64,000 nucleotides of DNA from RGIG4708 sp045633845 (lineage in GTDB: Bacteria > Bacillota > Clostridia > UMGS1810): assembly GCA_045633845.1 (NCBI GenBank), contig JAZQZC010000036.1, positions 1-64,000 on the forward strand. The letters are read 5' to 3'. Position numbers and translations under genes: made by a program. The notes below the pieces were generated by a model. The model was not told the origin of the DNA. It ran no database searches and saw only the letters and a program-made list of their open reading frames with translations. Of the stretch, positions 34,138 through 44,002 are shown piece after piece. Each line of letters opens with the position of its first letter. The stretch's first letter is position 1.

Positions 34138-35070
34138 ATGGATTTTAGACATATATCGGTTTTGCTTGAAGAATCGGTACAAAATCTCAATATAAACAAA
34201 GACGGCATATATGTTGACTGCACTATGGGTGGTGGCGGACACAGCCAAAAAATTGTGTCGCAGCTCTCGCCAAAGGGTACGCTTGTTGGCATAGACCGCG
34301 ATACCGAGGCTCTTGCTGCAAGCAGACAGCGGCTTTCGCAGTATAACAACGTAATATATGTACACAACAATTTTCACAATATAAAAAGCGTTCTTGCGTC
34401 ACATAGCATCAGCGAGGTTGACGGAATTATAGCAGACCTTGGAGTGTCATCCTACCAGCTCGACAACAGAGAGCGCGGCTTTAGCTATATGGAGGATGCG
34501 AAGCTTGATATGCGTATGGATGCAACATCTGATTTTGATGCATACAAGCTTGTTAATACATACAGTGAAGCACAGCTTGCAGATGTAATATTCCGCTATG
34601 GCGAAGAAAGATTTTCGCGCAAGATAGCAAAAGCTATTGTAGATAAGAGAGCGGACAAGCCTATTGAAACCACACTGGAGCTTGTTGAAATAATCAAAAA
34701 AGTAATACCCGAAAGGTTCAGACAAAAGGGCTCACACCCTGCCAAGCGAACCTTCCAAGCATTAAGAATAGAAGTAAACAGTGAGCTTGACCCGCTTGCA
34801 CAGGCAGTGGAGGATATGTTTGATTGCTTAAAGCAGGGCGGCAGGCTCAGCATAATAACATTTCATTCTCTTGAGGACAGGATTGTTAAAACAAAGTACA
34901 ATGAGCTGTCGCAAGGGTGCATATGCCCGCCTGATTTTCCTGTATGCGTGTGCGGTAAAACACCTCGGGGTAAGGTAATTACACGAAAACCCATACTTCC
35001 CACAGAGGATGAATGTGAACAAAACAAGCGCTCAAAAAGCGCAAAGCTCAGAATTATAGAAAAATTGTAA
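34138..35070 (+). CDS. rsmH: 16S rRNA (cytosine-1402-N4)-methyltransferase
   Basis: A 310-residue SAM-dependent methyltransferase (MraW) acting on the ribosomal decoding centre. Motifs seen: HISVLLEE at the N-terminus, YVDCTMGGGGHSQKI for SAM binding, DGIIADLGVSSYQLD and the C-terminal ITFHSLEDRIVK. The position after mraZ is conserved in most bacteria. Confidence 0.97.
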   Translation: MDFRHISVLLEESVQNLNINKDGIYVDCTMGGGGHSQKIVSQLSPKGTLVGIDRDTEALAASRQRLSQYNNVIYVHNNFHNIKSVLASHSISEVDGIIADLGVSSYQLDNRERGFSYMEDAKLDMRMDATSDFDAYKLVNTYSEAQLADVIFRYGEERFSRKIAKAIVDKRADKPIETTLELVEIIKKVIPERFRQKGSHPAKRTFQALRIEVNSELDPLAQAVEDMFDCLKQGGRLSIITFHSLEDRIVKTKYNELSQGCICPPDFPVCVCGKTPRGKVITRKPILPTEDECEQNKRSKSAKLRIIEKL

Positions 35071-35081
35071 AGGAGTGCAAT

Positions 35082-35501
35082 TTGTTGGATAAATATGTCA
35101 GCGGTACAGCAGCATACAACTACGGCAGCGCTTTGCCGTATGAGTCACAGCAGATACGACCACAGCTTAAAGAGGTAAAGGCACCTTGGGTAAACAAAAA
35201 CAGAATAATTGCAAAAACGTTATGTGTGTATATGGCTGTTGTGTTTGTACTTCTTATAGGTATATTGTACAGCCAGGTGCTCGTAATGCAGGCAAAAAGC
35301 AGCATCGACACAATGGAGCAGCAGCTTGCAGCTATTACAGAAGAAAACAGCATCAAAAAAATTCAGCTTGAACAAAGCGTTGACCTTAAAAAGATAGAAG
35401 AGATTGCAATATCACAATATGGTATGCAGCGACCTGACAACAATCAGATTATTTATGTGAGAGTGGTTCAGGACGATTATGGTGAAGTAATAAAAAACTA
35501 A
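35082..35501 (+). CDS. ftsL: cell division protein FtsL-like
   Basis: A 139-residue single-pass membrane protein: a cytoplasmic tail of about 50 residues, a transmembrane helix (about 45-68) and an extracellular coiled coil (SSIDTMEQQLAAITEENSIK) ending EEIAISQYGMQRPD, a pattern typical of FtsL. FtsL joins DivIB and DivIC in the divisome. The start is TTG at 35082 or the adjacent TTG at 35085, after AAAGGAG. Identification rests on position and topology because FtsL sequences vary widely. Confidence 0.85.
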   Translation: MLDKYVSGTAAYNYGSALPYESQQIRPQLKEVKAPWVNKNRIIAKTLCVYMAVVFVLLIGILYSQVLVMQAKSSIDTMEQQLAAITEENSIKKIQLEQSVDLKKIEEIAISQYGMQRPDNNQIIYVRVVQDDYGEVIKN

Positions 35502-35559
35502 CATAATTGACACATTTGTACAATAATAATTTAAAGACTAAAAAAGTGTGAAATCATTA

Positions 35560-35633
35560 CCCCATTGGTCATTTTGGCCGTGGGGTAGGCTTGGCTTTAG
35601 CCATTGGAGTTCGGATAGTACTCCAATGGCTAA
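35560..35633 (+). promoter_or_regulatory. two hairpins between ftsL and spoVD
   Basis: A short stem (CCCCA with TGGGG, 35560-35585) is followed by a perfect 14-bp stem (TTAGCCATTGGAGT with its complement, 35597-35633). There is no T-run, so termination is doubtful; both contain CCATTGG. They may tune expression of spoVD relative to ftsL. The gap also holds the spoVD ribosome-binding site GGAAAGGGAA. Confidence 0.5.
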
Positions 35634-35664
35634 CGAAAATAAATAATCAGGAAAGGGAACGGAT

Positions 35665-37845
35665 ATGAGCAGAGACGAAATTATGTTAAAAAAGAGAATA
35701 ATTCACATTATATTTGTATTCGGACTCGGTATGCTTGTAGTTCTCGCTTCTCTTTTCAGATGGCAGATTATAAAGGGCGACGAGCTGCAAAAAAAGGCGA
35801 TTGCACAGCAAACTCAGGAAAGCAGCATAAGCTCTGACAGAGGCGTAATTTATGACCGAAACGGCAAAATTCTTGCGCAGAATTCCTCGGTAGAAACTGT
35901 AACCGCAAGCCCAAAGGACGTACAAAAGGCGGGCAAGGTAGACGAAACAGCGCAAACTCTCGCGCAAATTCTGGGTCTTGATGCCGAAACGGTTAAAAAC
36001 AAATTAAATCAAAATCTTGACCACGTGGAAATAAAGAAAAAGGTTGACATCGAAACCACAAATCTCATCCGCGAAAAAGACCTTGCAGGTGTATTTTTGG
36101 TTGACGATACAAAAAGATATTACCCATACGGCTCGCTTGCAGCTCACGTAATAGGAACAACCGGTACCGACAATCAGGGGCTTTCGGGCGTTGAAATGGT
36201 ATACGAAGAATATCTCAAGGGCAAGCCGGGCAGACTTATTTCAAACCGCAACGACGACGTTACCGATATGCAGTATGAAGAATATGAGCGCTCTGTTAAC
36301 GGCAGCAACATTGTGCTTACAATTGATGAAATTATTCAGCATTTTGTTGAATCGGAGCTTGAGCAGGCGTGCAAGGATTACAAGGTAGAAAACGGCGCTG
36401 CGTGTATAATAATGAACGCAAAAACAGGCGAAATTCTTGCAATGGCAACATACCCTACATTTGACCTTAACAATCCCTTTACTCTTACCGACCCCGATGT
36501 ACTTGCGAGTCTTGAGCAGTACGAGGGTGAGGAGAGAACACAAAAATACAATGACGAAGTGTATAAGCTGTGGCGAAACAAAGCGGTTGTTGACTCATAT
36601 GAGCCAGGCTCCACATTTAAATCAATCACAGCTTGTATGGCGCTTGAAGAGGGTGTTGTGAGCCTTAATGAGGTGTTTAACTGCAGCGGCAGTATGCGTG
36701 TTGCAGATACAAACATCAGCTGCTGGAAGGCAGGCGGTCACGGCTCCGAAACCTTTGTACAGGGTGTTGAGGGCTCTTGTAATCCGCTGTTTATGACACT
36801 TGGCGCAAGAGTAGGCGCAAAAAATTTTTACAAATACTACAAAGCATTCGGCTTTACCGAAACAACAGGCTTTGATTTGCCGGGCGAAGCATCGGGCACA
36901 TTCCACGAAATGAGCAATTTTAACGACGTAGAGCTTGCAACAAGCAGCTTTGGTCAGACATTTATCATTACACCGCTGCAGCTTATTACGGCTTATTCGG
37001 CAATTACAAACGGCGGCAATATGGTGCGCCCTCACATTGTTAAGCAGATAATCGATGACAATGGCAACGTTATAAAAAATAATGAAACCGAAATTATAAG
37101 ACAGGTTGTGTCGGAGGATACTGCTCAGACAGTATGTAATGTGCTGGAGGGCGTTGTTTCCAAAAATACAGGTAAAAACGCATATATAAAAGGCTTCAGA
37201 GTTGCGGGTAAAACAGGCACAAGTGAAAAATTACCTCGTGGCAACGGTAAATATGTTGCATCGTTTATCGGCTTTGCGCCCTGCAACGACCCCGAAATTA
37301 TAGGTCTTGTAATGCTTGATGAGCCTATGGGCGTATCACATATGGGCGGCGCAACTGCGGCTCCTACATTTAAAAATATTTTTGACAATGTTTTGAGATA
37401 TCTCAACATAGAGCCTCAGTACACCGAGGAGGAGCTTGCATCTCTCGACAATTCGGTTCCTAACGTTGAGGGGCTTGGCAAATCGGATGCTATTGCAAAA
37501 TTTGCAAATACAGGTCTTAAATACAATATAATAGGCTCGGGCAGCAAAATAACAAGCCAGATTCCAAAAGGCGGCTCCACACTTCCCGATGGTTCTACTG
37601 TAGTGCTTTACACCGAGGATGCGCAGACTCAGCAGGTAGAGGTGCCAAACCTTATTGGTATGACTGCATCTCAGGCTAACACAGCGCTTACAAATTCGGG
37701 GCTTAATATTAAAGAAATCAATGTTGCCGAAAATGCATCAAGCGGAACTGCGGTTGTAAACAAGCAGGAGCCTGCGGCGGGCACAAAGGTTAACCGCGGT
37801 ACTGTTGTAAACGTTCAATTCAGCTACACCGACAATGTTCATTAA
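35665..37845 (+). CDS. spoVD: class B penicillin-binding protein SpoVD/FtsI with PASTA domains
   Basis: A 726-residue transpeptidase cross-linking peptidoglycan. One N-terminal transmembrane helix, a dimerisation domain (SDRGVIYDRNGKILAQN near 53), the transpeptidase domain with active-site STFK (in YEPGSTFKSITA), the SCN motif and KTGT (in VAGKTGTSEK), then two C-terminal PASTA domains (VPNVEGLGKSDAI and VPNLIGMTASQAN). PASTA domains are found in both SpoVD and PbpB. Because only one such gene is in the cluster, it could serve vegetative division, spore cortex synthesis or both. Confidence 0.93.
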   Translation: MSRDEIMLKKRIIHIIFVFGLGMLVVLASLFRWQIIKGDELQKKAIAQQTQESSISSDRGVIYDRNGKILAQNSSVETVTASPKDVQKAGKVDETAQTLAQILGLDAETVKNKLNQNLDHVEIKKKVDIETTNLIREKDLAGVFLVDDTKRYYPYGSLAAHVIGTTGTDNQGLSGVEMVYEEYLKGKPGRLISNRNDDVTDMQYEEYERSVNGSNIVLTIDEIIQHFVESELEQACKDYKVENGAACIIMNAKTGEILAMATYPTFDLNNPFTLTDPDVLASLEQYEGEERTQKYNDEVYKLWRNKAVVDSYEPGSTFKSITACMALEEGVVSLNEVFNCSGSMRVADTNISCWKAGGHGSETFVQGVEGSCNPLFMTLGARVGAKNFYKYYKAFGFTETTGFDLPGEASGTFHEMSNFNDVELATSSFGQTFIITPLQLITAYSAITNGGNMVRPHIVKQIIDDNGNVIKNNETEIIRQVVSEDTAQTVCNVLEGVVSKNTGKNAYIKGFRVAGKTGTSEKLPRGNGKYVASFIGFAPCNDPEIIGLVMLDEPMGVSHMGGATAAPTFKNIFDNVLRYLNIEPQYTEEELASLDNSVPNVEGLGKSDAIAKFANTGLKYNIIGSGSKITSQIPKGGSTLPDGSTVVLYTEDAQTQQVEVPNLIGMTASQANTALTNSGLNIKEINVAENASSGTAVVNKQEPAAGTKVNRGTVVNVQFSYTDNVH

Positions 37846-37857
37846 AGGGTGATAAAC

Positions 37858-39288
37858 TTGAAATTAACCGAGTTGTTAAAAGGAGTATCCGTTATAAAAA
37901 TACACAATGAGCAGGATTGTGACATTACGGGTGTTCAGTATAATTCATTAAAAATACAAGAGGGTAATTTGTTTGTGGCAATAACAGGCTTTTCTACCGA
38001 CGGGCACAAGTATATTTCGTCTGCAGTGCAAAATGGTGCTGTTGCCGTTGTTGCCGAAAAATATACCCCCGATGTAAATTGCGTACAAATTATTGTACAA
38101 AATTCGCGCATTGCCGAGGCGCAAATCAGCGCAAACTACTTTGGCAATCCTGCAAAAAAATTCAAGCTTATAGGTATTACAGGCACAAACGGCAAAACAA
38201 CCTGCACATATCTTGTTAAAAAGATACTCGAGCATTCAGGCTATAAGGTTGGGCTTATAGGCACAAATCAAAATATGATTGGCTCAGAGGTTTTTGAAAC
38301 AGGGCGTACAACTCCCGATTCTTTTGAGCTCTGGCAGCTTTTTGCCAAAATGGCACAGCAAAATGTTGACTATGTGGTAATGGAGGTTTCATCTCACGCA
38401 CTGGAGCTTTTTAGAGTTTACGGATGCAATTTTTATGTAGGTGCATTTACCAACCTTACGCAAGACCATCTTGATTTTCACATTACAATGGACAATTATG
38501 CTGCAGCAAAGCAAAAGCTTTTTGATATGAGCGCAGCGGCAGTAATAAATACAGACGACAAATATGGCATGCAAATGGCTCAAAAATGCGATTGCTCTGT
38601 TATAGGCTACGGAGTAAAAAACAATTGCGACTTGCAGGCAAAGCAAATAGAGTACAGCGACAGCGGTGTGGCATTTGAGGCTCATGGGCAGCAGTATAAG
38701 CTTGGTATTCCGGGCGAATTTTCGGTTTACAACGCTCTTTGCGCAATTGGTGTGTGCAAGCGGTGCGGAATTGACGCAAATGCTATTGCCGATGCATTAA
38801 AGGCAGCAGACGGTGTAAAGGGCAGAGCAGAGGTGGTAAACACAAATACCGACTACACAGTTATGATTGACTATGCTCACACACCCGACGGCATACAGAA
38901 TATATTAAACACTGTAAGAGGCTTTGCAAAAGGCAGAGTAATAATACTTTTTGGCTGCGGCGGTGACAGAGATAACACAAAAAGACCCATTATGGGCAAG
39001 GTTGCAGGGGAGCTTGCAGACTTTTGTATTGTAACAAGCGACAATCCGCGAAGCGAGGACCCAATGGCTATTATAGATATGATTGAGCCTGCGGTAAAAC
39101 AAACGGCAACACCGTATGTGGTAATTCCCGACAGACGCAAGGCAATAAAATATGCCCTGCAAAACGCAAAAAGCGGCGATGTAATAGTACTTGCAGGCAA
39201 AGGCCACGAAACCTATCAGGTGCTTAAGGGCGGCACAATACATTTTGACGAAAGAGAAATTATACACGAGCTTTTAAAAAAACAATAA
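37858..39288 (+). CDS. murE: UDP-MurNAc-tripeptide synthetase MurE (diaminopimelate type)
   Basis: A 476-residue Mur ligase that adds the third amino acid to the peptidoglycan precursor. The ATP loop ITGTNGKTTCTYL and the specificity motif SDNPRSEDP are present; DNPR marks enzymes that add meso-diaminopimelate rather than lysine. A GTG at 37849 is in frame, but TTG 37858 is better spaced after AAAGGGTG and gives the usual MKLTELL start. mraY follows directly; murF, often next, is absent from this cluster. Confidence 0.95.
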   Translation: MKLTELLKGVSVIKIHNEQDCDITGVQYNSLKIQEGNLFVAITGFSTDGHKYISSAVQNGAVAVVAEKYTPDVNCVQIIVQNSRIAEAQISANYFGNPAKKFKLIGITGTNGKTTCTYLVKKILEHSGYKVGLIGTNQNMIGSEVFETGRTTPDSFELWQLFAKMAQQNVDYVVMEVSSHALELFRVYGCNFYVGAFTNLTQDHLDFHITMDNYAAAKQKLFDMSAAAVINTDDKYGMQMAQKCDCSVIGYGVKNNCDLQAKQIEYSDSGVAFEAHGQQYKLGIPGEFSVYNALCAIGVCKRCGIDANAIADALKAADGVKGRAEVVNTNTDYTVMIDYAHTPDGIQNILNTVRGFAKGRVIILFGCGGDRDNTKRPIMGKVAGELADFCIVTSDNPRSEDPMAIIDMIEPAVKQTATPYVVIPDRRKAIKYALQNAKSGDVIVLAGKGHETYQVLKGGTIHFDEREIIHELLKKQ

Positions 39289-39319
39289 ATGTGCTATTTG
39301 ATAAACGGGGGAAGTAGAT

Positions 39320-40291
39320 ATGGAAAATACAATTTACAAATTAATACTTGCGGCAGTTGTTGCATTTGCAATAGCGGTAGTTGCGACACCAATTTTTATA
39401 CCTGTGCTTCACCGACTCAAATTTGGTCAGGAAATCAGAGAAATAGGGCCCAAATGGCATCAAAAAAAGAGCGGCACACCAACAATGGGCGGCATTATAT
39501 TTATAATTCCCGTAATTGTGTGTTCAATACTTTTTGTACGTAATCTCACAGGGCTGTGCCTTGTGCTTTTTGGTTTGTCATTTGGCATAATAGGCTTTAT
39601 AGACGACTATATCAAGGTTGTCAAAAAACGAAATCTCGGGCTTACCGAAAAGCAAAAATTTTTACTTCAGCTCGGGGCAAGCATAATATTTTTGCTTGCG
39701 GCAATGAGGCTTGATATTGTTACAACCGAGGTTGTAATACCTTTTGCAAAAATTACAGTTGATTTTGGCTTTGTTTACATACCATTTGCTTTGTTTGTGC
39801 TTTTGGGTACCACCAACGCAGTAAATTTAACAGACGGAATTGACGGACTTGCATCATCTGTTACGGTTGTTGTGAGCGTTGTTTTTGCAATTGTTGCATA
39901 TTTTTCGGGTAATATTGCTGTTACCGAATATGCCATCATTGTTGCGGCAGGATGCTTTGGCTTCTTTTTGTTTAACAAATGCCCCGCAAAGATTTTTATG
40001 GGCGATACGGGTTCGCTGTTCCTCGGCGGCTCGGTATGCGGGATGGCACTTGTGCTTGGTCAGCCCATACTTCTTGTAATTGTCGGCGGAGTGTATGTGC
40101 TTGAAACCTTGTCGGTTATTTTGCAGGTTGCATCATTTAAGCTGACAGGCAAAAGAATTTTTAAAATGTCACCAATTCATCACCACTTTGAAATGTGCGG
40201 ATGGAGCGAAAACAAAATTGTAACAGTGGCTGTAACGGCATCTGTTATTCTTGGTATTATTGCCGTGTTGGGAGGAGTTAACATTGGCTGA
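39320..40291 (+). CDS. mraY: phospho-N-acetylmuramoyl-pentapeptide-transferase
   Basis: A 323-residue membrane enzyme that makes lipid I by moving phospho-MurNAc-pentapeptide to undecaprenyl phosphate. About ten transmembrane helices. Catalytic motifs: FIDDYIKVVKKRN, NLTDGIDGLA and the HHH motif in SPIHHHFEMCGW, all intact. Its end overlaps the ftsW start by eight bases. Confidence 0.97.
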   Translation: MENTIYKLILAAVVAFAIAVVATPIFIPVLHRLKFGQEIREIGPKWHQKKSGTPTMGGIIFIIPVIVCSILFVRNLTGLCLVLFGLSFGIIGFIDDYIKVVKKRNLGLTEKQKFLLQLGASIIFLLAAMRLDIVTTEVVIPFAKITVDFGFVYIPFALFVLLGTTNAVNLTDGIDGLASSVTVVVSVVFAIVAYFSGNIAVTEYAIIVAAGCFGFFLFNKCPAKIFMGDTGSLFLGGSVCGMALVLGQPILLVIVGGVYVLETLSVILQVASFKLTGKRIFKMSPIHHHFEMCGWSENKIVTVAVTASVILGIIAVLGGVNIG

Positions 40292-41429
40292 GCGAACACG
40301 CAGAACAACAGAGACAAAAAGTAAAAGACGAAAAAATCGTGATGTTAATTATACATTTTTTGTAATGGTAATTGCACTTTTGGCGTTTGGGCTTATTATG
40401 GTGTTTTCCGCATCAAGTCCGCGAGGTCATTACAACTATTCCGATGCCCTGTACTTTGTAAAAAGGCAGGCTATATTTGCCGTAGTCGGATTTTTGCTTA
40501 TGAGCTTTGTATCCAAAATATATTACAAGGTATGGTATAAGCTTACGTGGATTGTTGCGGGCATCACCCTTTTGATGCTTGCGGCAGTTGCGGTAATGGG
40601 CACAACAGGCGGCGGTGCACAGCGCTGGCTTGCCATTGGTCCTATAACAATGCAACCCTCTGAGGTGGCAAAATTTGCGGTTGTTGTGCTTATGGCACGA
40701 ATACTTACTGATTACGGAAATGATATGTCATCATTTTTTAAGGGCTTTTGCCTTATGATGGTTGTACCTGTGGTATTTTGCGCAATTGTCCTGTTTGAAA
40801 AACACCTCAGCGGAGCGGTAATTATACTGCTTGTAGGTATAGTACTGGTGTTTGTTGCAGGTGCAAAAATAAAGCATTTGCTTATTTGCCTTGCTGCAAT
40901 AGTTCCTCTTGGAGCAGTTGCGGTAATTATTGAGCCATACAGAGTAAAAAGAATACTGAGCTTTCTTGACCCGTTTGCGGATATCAAGGGCGACGGATAT
41001 CAGATTGTACAGTCACTTTACGCAATCGGCTCAGGCGGCTTGTTTGGAGTAGGCCTTGGTCAGAGCAGAGAAAAATATCTTTACCTGCCCGAGGCACATA
41101 CAGATTTTATATTTTCGGTAATATGCGAGGAGCTTGGATTTTTTGGCGCTTTGCTTGTAATAGTTATGTTTACAATTCTTGTTGTAACAGGCTTTAAAAT
41201 TGCAATCAAATCACCCGACAAATTTTCTTCACTTCTTGTAACAGGATTAACGAGCCTTGTCGCAATGCAGGTGGTATTTAATATTGCCGTTGTTTCGTCA
41301 ACAATGCCTTGCACAGGTATTACACTTCCGTTTTTTAGCTACGGTGGCTCGTCGCTTATAATCAACCTTGTTGAAATGGGCGTAATACTAAATGTGTCAA
41401 GGTATGTGAATAATCAAAATAAACTGTAA
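40284..41429 (+). CDS. ftsW: SEDS-family glycosyltransferase FtsW/SpoVE
   Basis: A 381-residue polytopic membrane protein with about ten helices. SEDS hallmarks are MVFSASSPRG near the start, AQRWLAIGPITMQPSEVAKF and the C-terminal PCTGITLPFFSYGGSS. SEDS proteins polymerise glycan strands with a class B PBP, here probably SpoVD. TTG 40284 follows GGGAGGAG; the frame extends further into mraY without a ribosome-binding site. In Bacillus the homologue at this position is SpoVE, so FtsW and SpoVE cannot be told apart. murD, commonly upstream, is missing. Confidence 0.92.
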   Translation: MAERTRRTTETKSKRRKNRDVNYTFFVMVIALLAFGLIMVFSASSPRGHYNYSDALYFVKRQAIFAVVGFLLMSFVSKIYYKVWYKLTWIVAGITLLMLAAVAVMGTTGGGAQRWLAIGPITMQPSEVAKFAVVVLMARILTDYGNDMSSFFKGFCLMMVVPVVFCAIVLFEKHLSGAVIILLVGIVLVFVAGAKIKHLLICLAAIVPLGAVAVIIEPYRVKRILSFLDPFADIKGDGYQIVQSLYAIGSGGLFGVGLGQSREKYLYLPEAHTDFIFSVICEELGFFGALLVIVMFTILVVTGFKIAIKSPDKFSSLLVTGLTSLVAMQVVFNIAVVSSTMPCTGITLPFFSYGGSSLIINLVEMGVILNVSRYVNNQNKL

Positions 41430-41441
41430 GGTGGTTATATA

Positions 41442-42542
41442 ATGAAAATTCTTTTGGCAGGAGGAGGCACCGCAGGACATATAAATCCTGCAATTGCCAT
41501 AGCAAAATATGCAATTACCCAGGACAAAAACTGCGAAATTTTGTTTGTGGGCAAAGCAGGCGGTATGGAGTCACGTCTTGTACCTGCTGCAGGGTTTGAT
41601 ATTGAATATATCGAAATTGAGGGCTTAAAGCGCAAGCTTACCCTTTCCAACATCAAAACTGCGGTAAAGCTTGTTACCTCGGTGTCAAAATGCAAAAAAA
41701 TAATAAAGCGCTTTAAACCCGATGTGGTTGTGGGCACAGGCGGTTATGTGTGCGCTCCTGCGGTTATTGCAGCAAACAGCAAAAAAATCCCCACGCTTAT
41801 ACATGAGCAGAATGTTTTTCCGGGCAGCGCAATAAAAATGCTGTCCAAAAAATCAACAGTTACCGCAATCAGCTTTGAAGAAAGCAAAAAATTTCTTTCG
41901 GGGGCAAAAAATGTTGTGTTTACAGGTAACCCCGTAAAGCCCGATATTACTCAGACAGACTACCAAAGCGCCCGCAAAGAGCTCAGCATTGGTGACGAAA
42001 AATACATAGTTGCATTTGGCGGAAGCCTTGGTGCAAAAAAAATAAACGATGTAATTACAGACTACATCAAAATAATAAACAACAAGCCTGACATAAGGCT
42101 TTGCTTTGCAACAGGCATCAACAATTACGACGGAGTTGTAGGTGAGCTTAAGCGCCAGGGCATAACCATAGGGGCTAATATCGAAATCCGTAAATACATA
42201 GACAATATGAATGTTGTTATGAATGCGGCAGACCTTGTTATATGCCGCTCGGGTGCAATTACGCTCTCGGAGCTTTGTGTGCTTGGCAAGCCATCAATAC
42301 TTGTGCCGTCGCCAAATGTTACAAACAACCATCAGGAATATAACGCCCTCGCTCTTCAAAGGGGCGGTGCGGCGGTTATGATAGCCGAGAGAGAATTTGA
42401 TGCGCAAGTCTTGAATTTGCAAATAAACAAAATACTCTCCGACCAAAACGTTTACACAGATATGAGCATTTGCGCAAAAAAGCTTTCAAGCGCCGATGCA
42501 ACCCAAATTATATACAACAAGCTAAAGCAAATTAAAAAATAA
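41442..42542 (+). CDS. murG: undecaprenyldiphospho-muramoylpentapeptide beta-N-acetylglucosaminyltransferase
   Basis: A 366-residue GT28 enzyme that turns lipid I into lipid II at the inner membrane face. The N-terminal GGGTAGHINPAIAIA binds lipid I, and the C-terminal half has CRSGAITLSELCVLGKPSIL and PNVTNNHQEYNA for UDP-GlcNAc. Start after AAGGTGG. A cluster of hairpins follows before murA. Confidence 0.96.
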   Translation: MKILLAGGGTAGHINPAIAIAKYAITQDKNCEILFVGKAGGMESRLVPAAGFDIEYIEIEGLKRKLTLSNIKTAVKLVTSVSKCKKIIKRFKPDVVVGTGGYVCAPAVIAANSKKIPTLIHEQNVFPGSAIKMLSKKSTVTAISFEESKKFLSGAKNVVFTGNPVKPDITQTDYQSARKELSIGDEKYIVAFGGSLGAKKINDVITDYIKIINNKPDIRLCFATGINNYDGVVGELKRQGITIGANIEIRKYIDNMNVVMNAADLVICRSGAITLSELCVLGKPSILVPSPNVTNNHQEYNALALQRGGAAVMIAEREFDAQVLNLQINKILSDQNVYTDMSICAKKLSSADATQIIYNKLKQIKK

Positions 42543-42549
42543 CCTTGCA

Positions 42550-42652
42550 AAAAATCGCTCAGCGATTTTGGATATACTCCGCAACCCCTCTACCACCTAA
42601 TATTTTATGCGGAGTAAATAACTCCATCACTGTCACACTAAGTGATGGAGTT
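42550..42652 (+). terminator. nested hairpins between murG and murA
   Basis: Three inverted repeats in a row: AAAATCGC-TCA-GCGATTTT, TACTCCGCA with TGCGGAGTA, and an 11-bp stem AACTCCATCAC with GTGATGGAGTT (42620-42652) followed by AAATTTAT rather than a T-run. They may end or attenuate the upstream transcript. No clear consensus promoter was found before murA. Confidence 0.45.
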
Positions 42653-42745
42653 AAATTTATAAATAATGTTTTAAAATATAGATGTGTAACTTTGAATATT
42701 TTTTCGGCATAATATGTAATTGACTACAATGTCGGAGGGATATTT

Positions 42746-44002
42746 ATGAATTCAATAAGAGTAGGGTCAAAAAACAAATTATATGGCGATGTAACCGTAC
42801 AGGGTTGCAAAAATGCCGTACTTCCAATACTTGCAGCCGCTCTGTTGAATGAAAAGCTCAATGTAATACATAACTGCCCGATGCTGTCGGATGTAATAAC
42901 AACTCTTGATATTGTTAAAAGTCTCGGGGTAAATGCACAATTGTATGGCTCAACTGCAGTAATAGACAGCAAAAGCATAAAGGATTATTGTATTCCCGAG
43001 CATATGATGGGCAAACTGCGTTCGTCAATTATTTTGGCTGCACCTGTTTTGTCACGATGCAAAAAAGCACAATTTACCATGCCTGGGGGCTGCGAAATAG
43101 GCACCCGCCCCATAGATATACATCTTGCCGCTTTTGAAAAAATGGGTGTTGATGTTGAGTGTAACGATGGCGTTGTAAGCTGTGACGCCAAAAACCTTCA
43201 TGGCGCAGATATTCATCTGCCTGTTCCGTCGGTAGGAGCTACCGAAAATATAATGCTCCTTGCCTGCAGGGGCAGGGGAGTAACCACCATATACAACGCT
43301 GCCAGAGAGCCTGAAATATGCGATTTGGCGCAATTTTTAAACAATATGGGAGCAAGGGTTTTTGGTGCCGGTACCGATACCATTACAATATATGCGGTAA
43401 AAAGCCTTGGCGAGAGCGAATATACAGTAATGCCCGACAGAATAGAGGCAATAACATATGCCTGCGCCTGTGCATGCGCAGGGGGTATTGTAAATTTGCA
43501 CAATATCAATTATAATCATATTAACAGTGTTATGACAGTGCTTTGCAATATGGGTCTTAAGGTAGTTCCGTACTGCGACAAAATGACAGTATCGGCAAAA
43601 TCAAAGCTTAAGTGTCCTCATTTTGTTTCCACAAGGCCGTACCCGGGATTTCCAACAGATGCACAGTCAATACTTATGTCTGTAATGAGTATGTCCGACG
43701 GCAGCGGAAAAATTGTGGAAAATATATTTGAAAACCGCTTAAAGCACGCATATGAGCTTGTCAAAATGGGTGCGGATATTGTGGTTGAGGATAACAGCGC
43801 AATTGTAACAGGCAAAAGCTTAACAGGAGCAACAGTAGACGCCTGCGATTTGCGCAGCGGAGCCGCACTAGTTATTGCAGCGCTTGGCTGCGAGGGCGAA
43901 AGCATTGTAAACAAATGCGAATATATAGACAGAGGTTACGAAAGCTTTGTGCCAAAGCTCAAAGCTCTGGGCGCAAATGTAGAAAGGATGAAAAACGAGT
44001 GA
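42746..44002 (+). CDS. murA: UDP-N-acetylglucosamine 1-carboxyvinyltransferase
   Basis: A 418-residue enzyme of the first committed step of peptidoglycan synthesis. The active-site loop MPGGCEIGTRPID contains the cysteine that fosfomycin alkylates. N-terminal GCKNAVLPILAAALL and C-terminal RGYESFVPKLKALGA are standard. Start after CGGAGGG. Its stop overlaps the GTG start of ftsQ. Confidence 0.96.
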   Translation: MNSIRVGSKNKLYGDVTVQGCKNAVLPILAAALLNEKLNVIHNCPMLSDVITTLDIVKSLGVNAQLYGSTAVIDSKSIKDYCIPEHMMGKLRSSIILAAPVLSRCKKAQFTMPGGCEIGTRPIDIHLAAFEKMGVDVECNDGVVSCDAKNLHGADIHLPVPSVGATENIMLLACRGRGVTTIYNAAREPEICDLAQFLNNMGARVFGAGTDTITIYAVKSLGESEYTVMPDRIEAITYACACACAGGIVNLHNINYNHINSVMTVLCNMGLKVVPYCDKMTVSAKSKLKCPHFVSTRPYPGFPTDAQSILMSVMSMSDGSGKIVENIFENRLKHAYELVKMGADIVVEDNSAIVTGKSLTGATVDACDLRSGAALVIAALGCEGESIVNKCEYIDRGYESFVPKLKALGANVERMKNE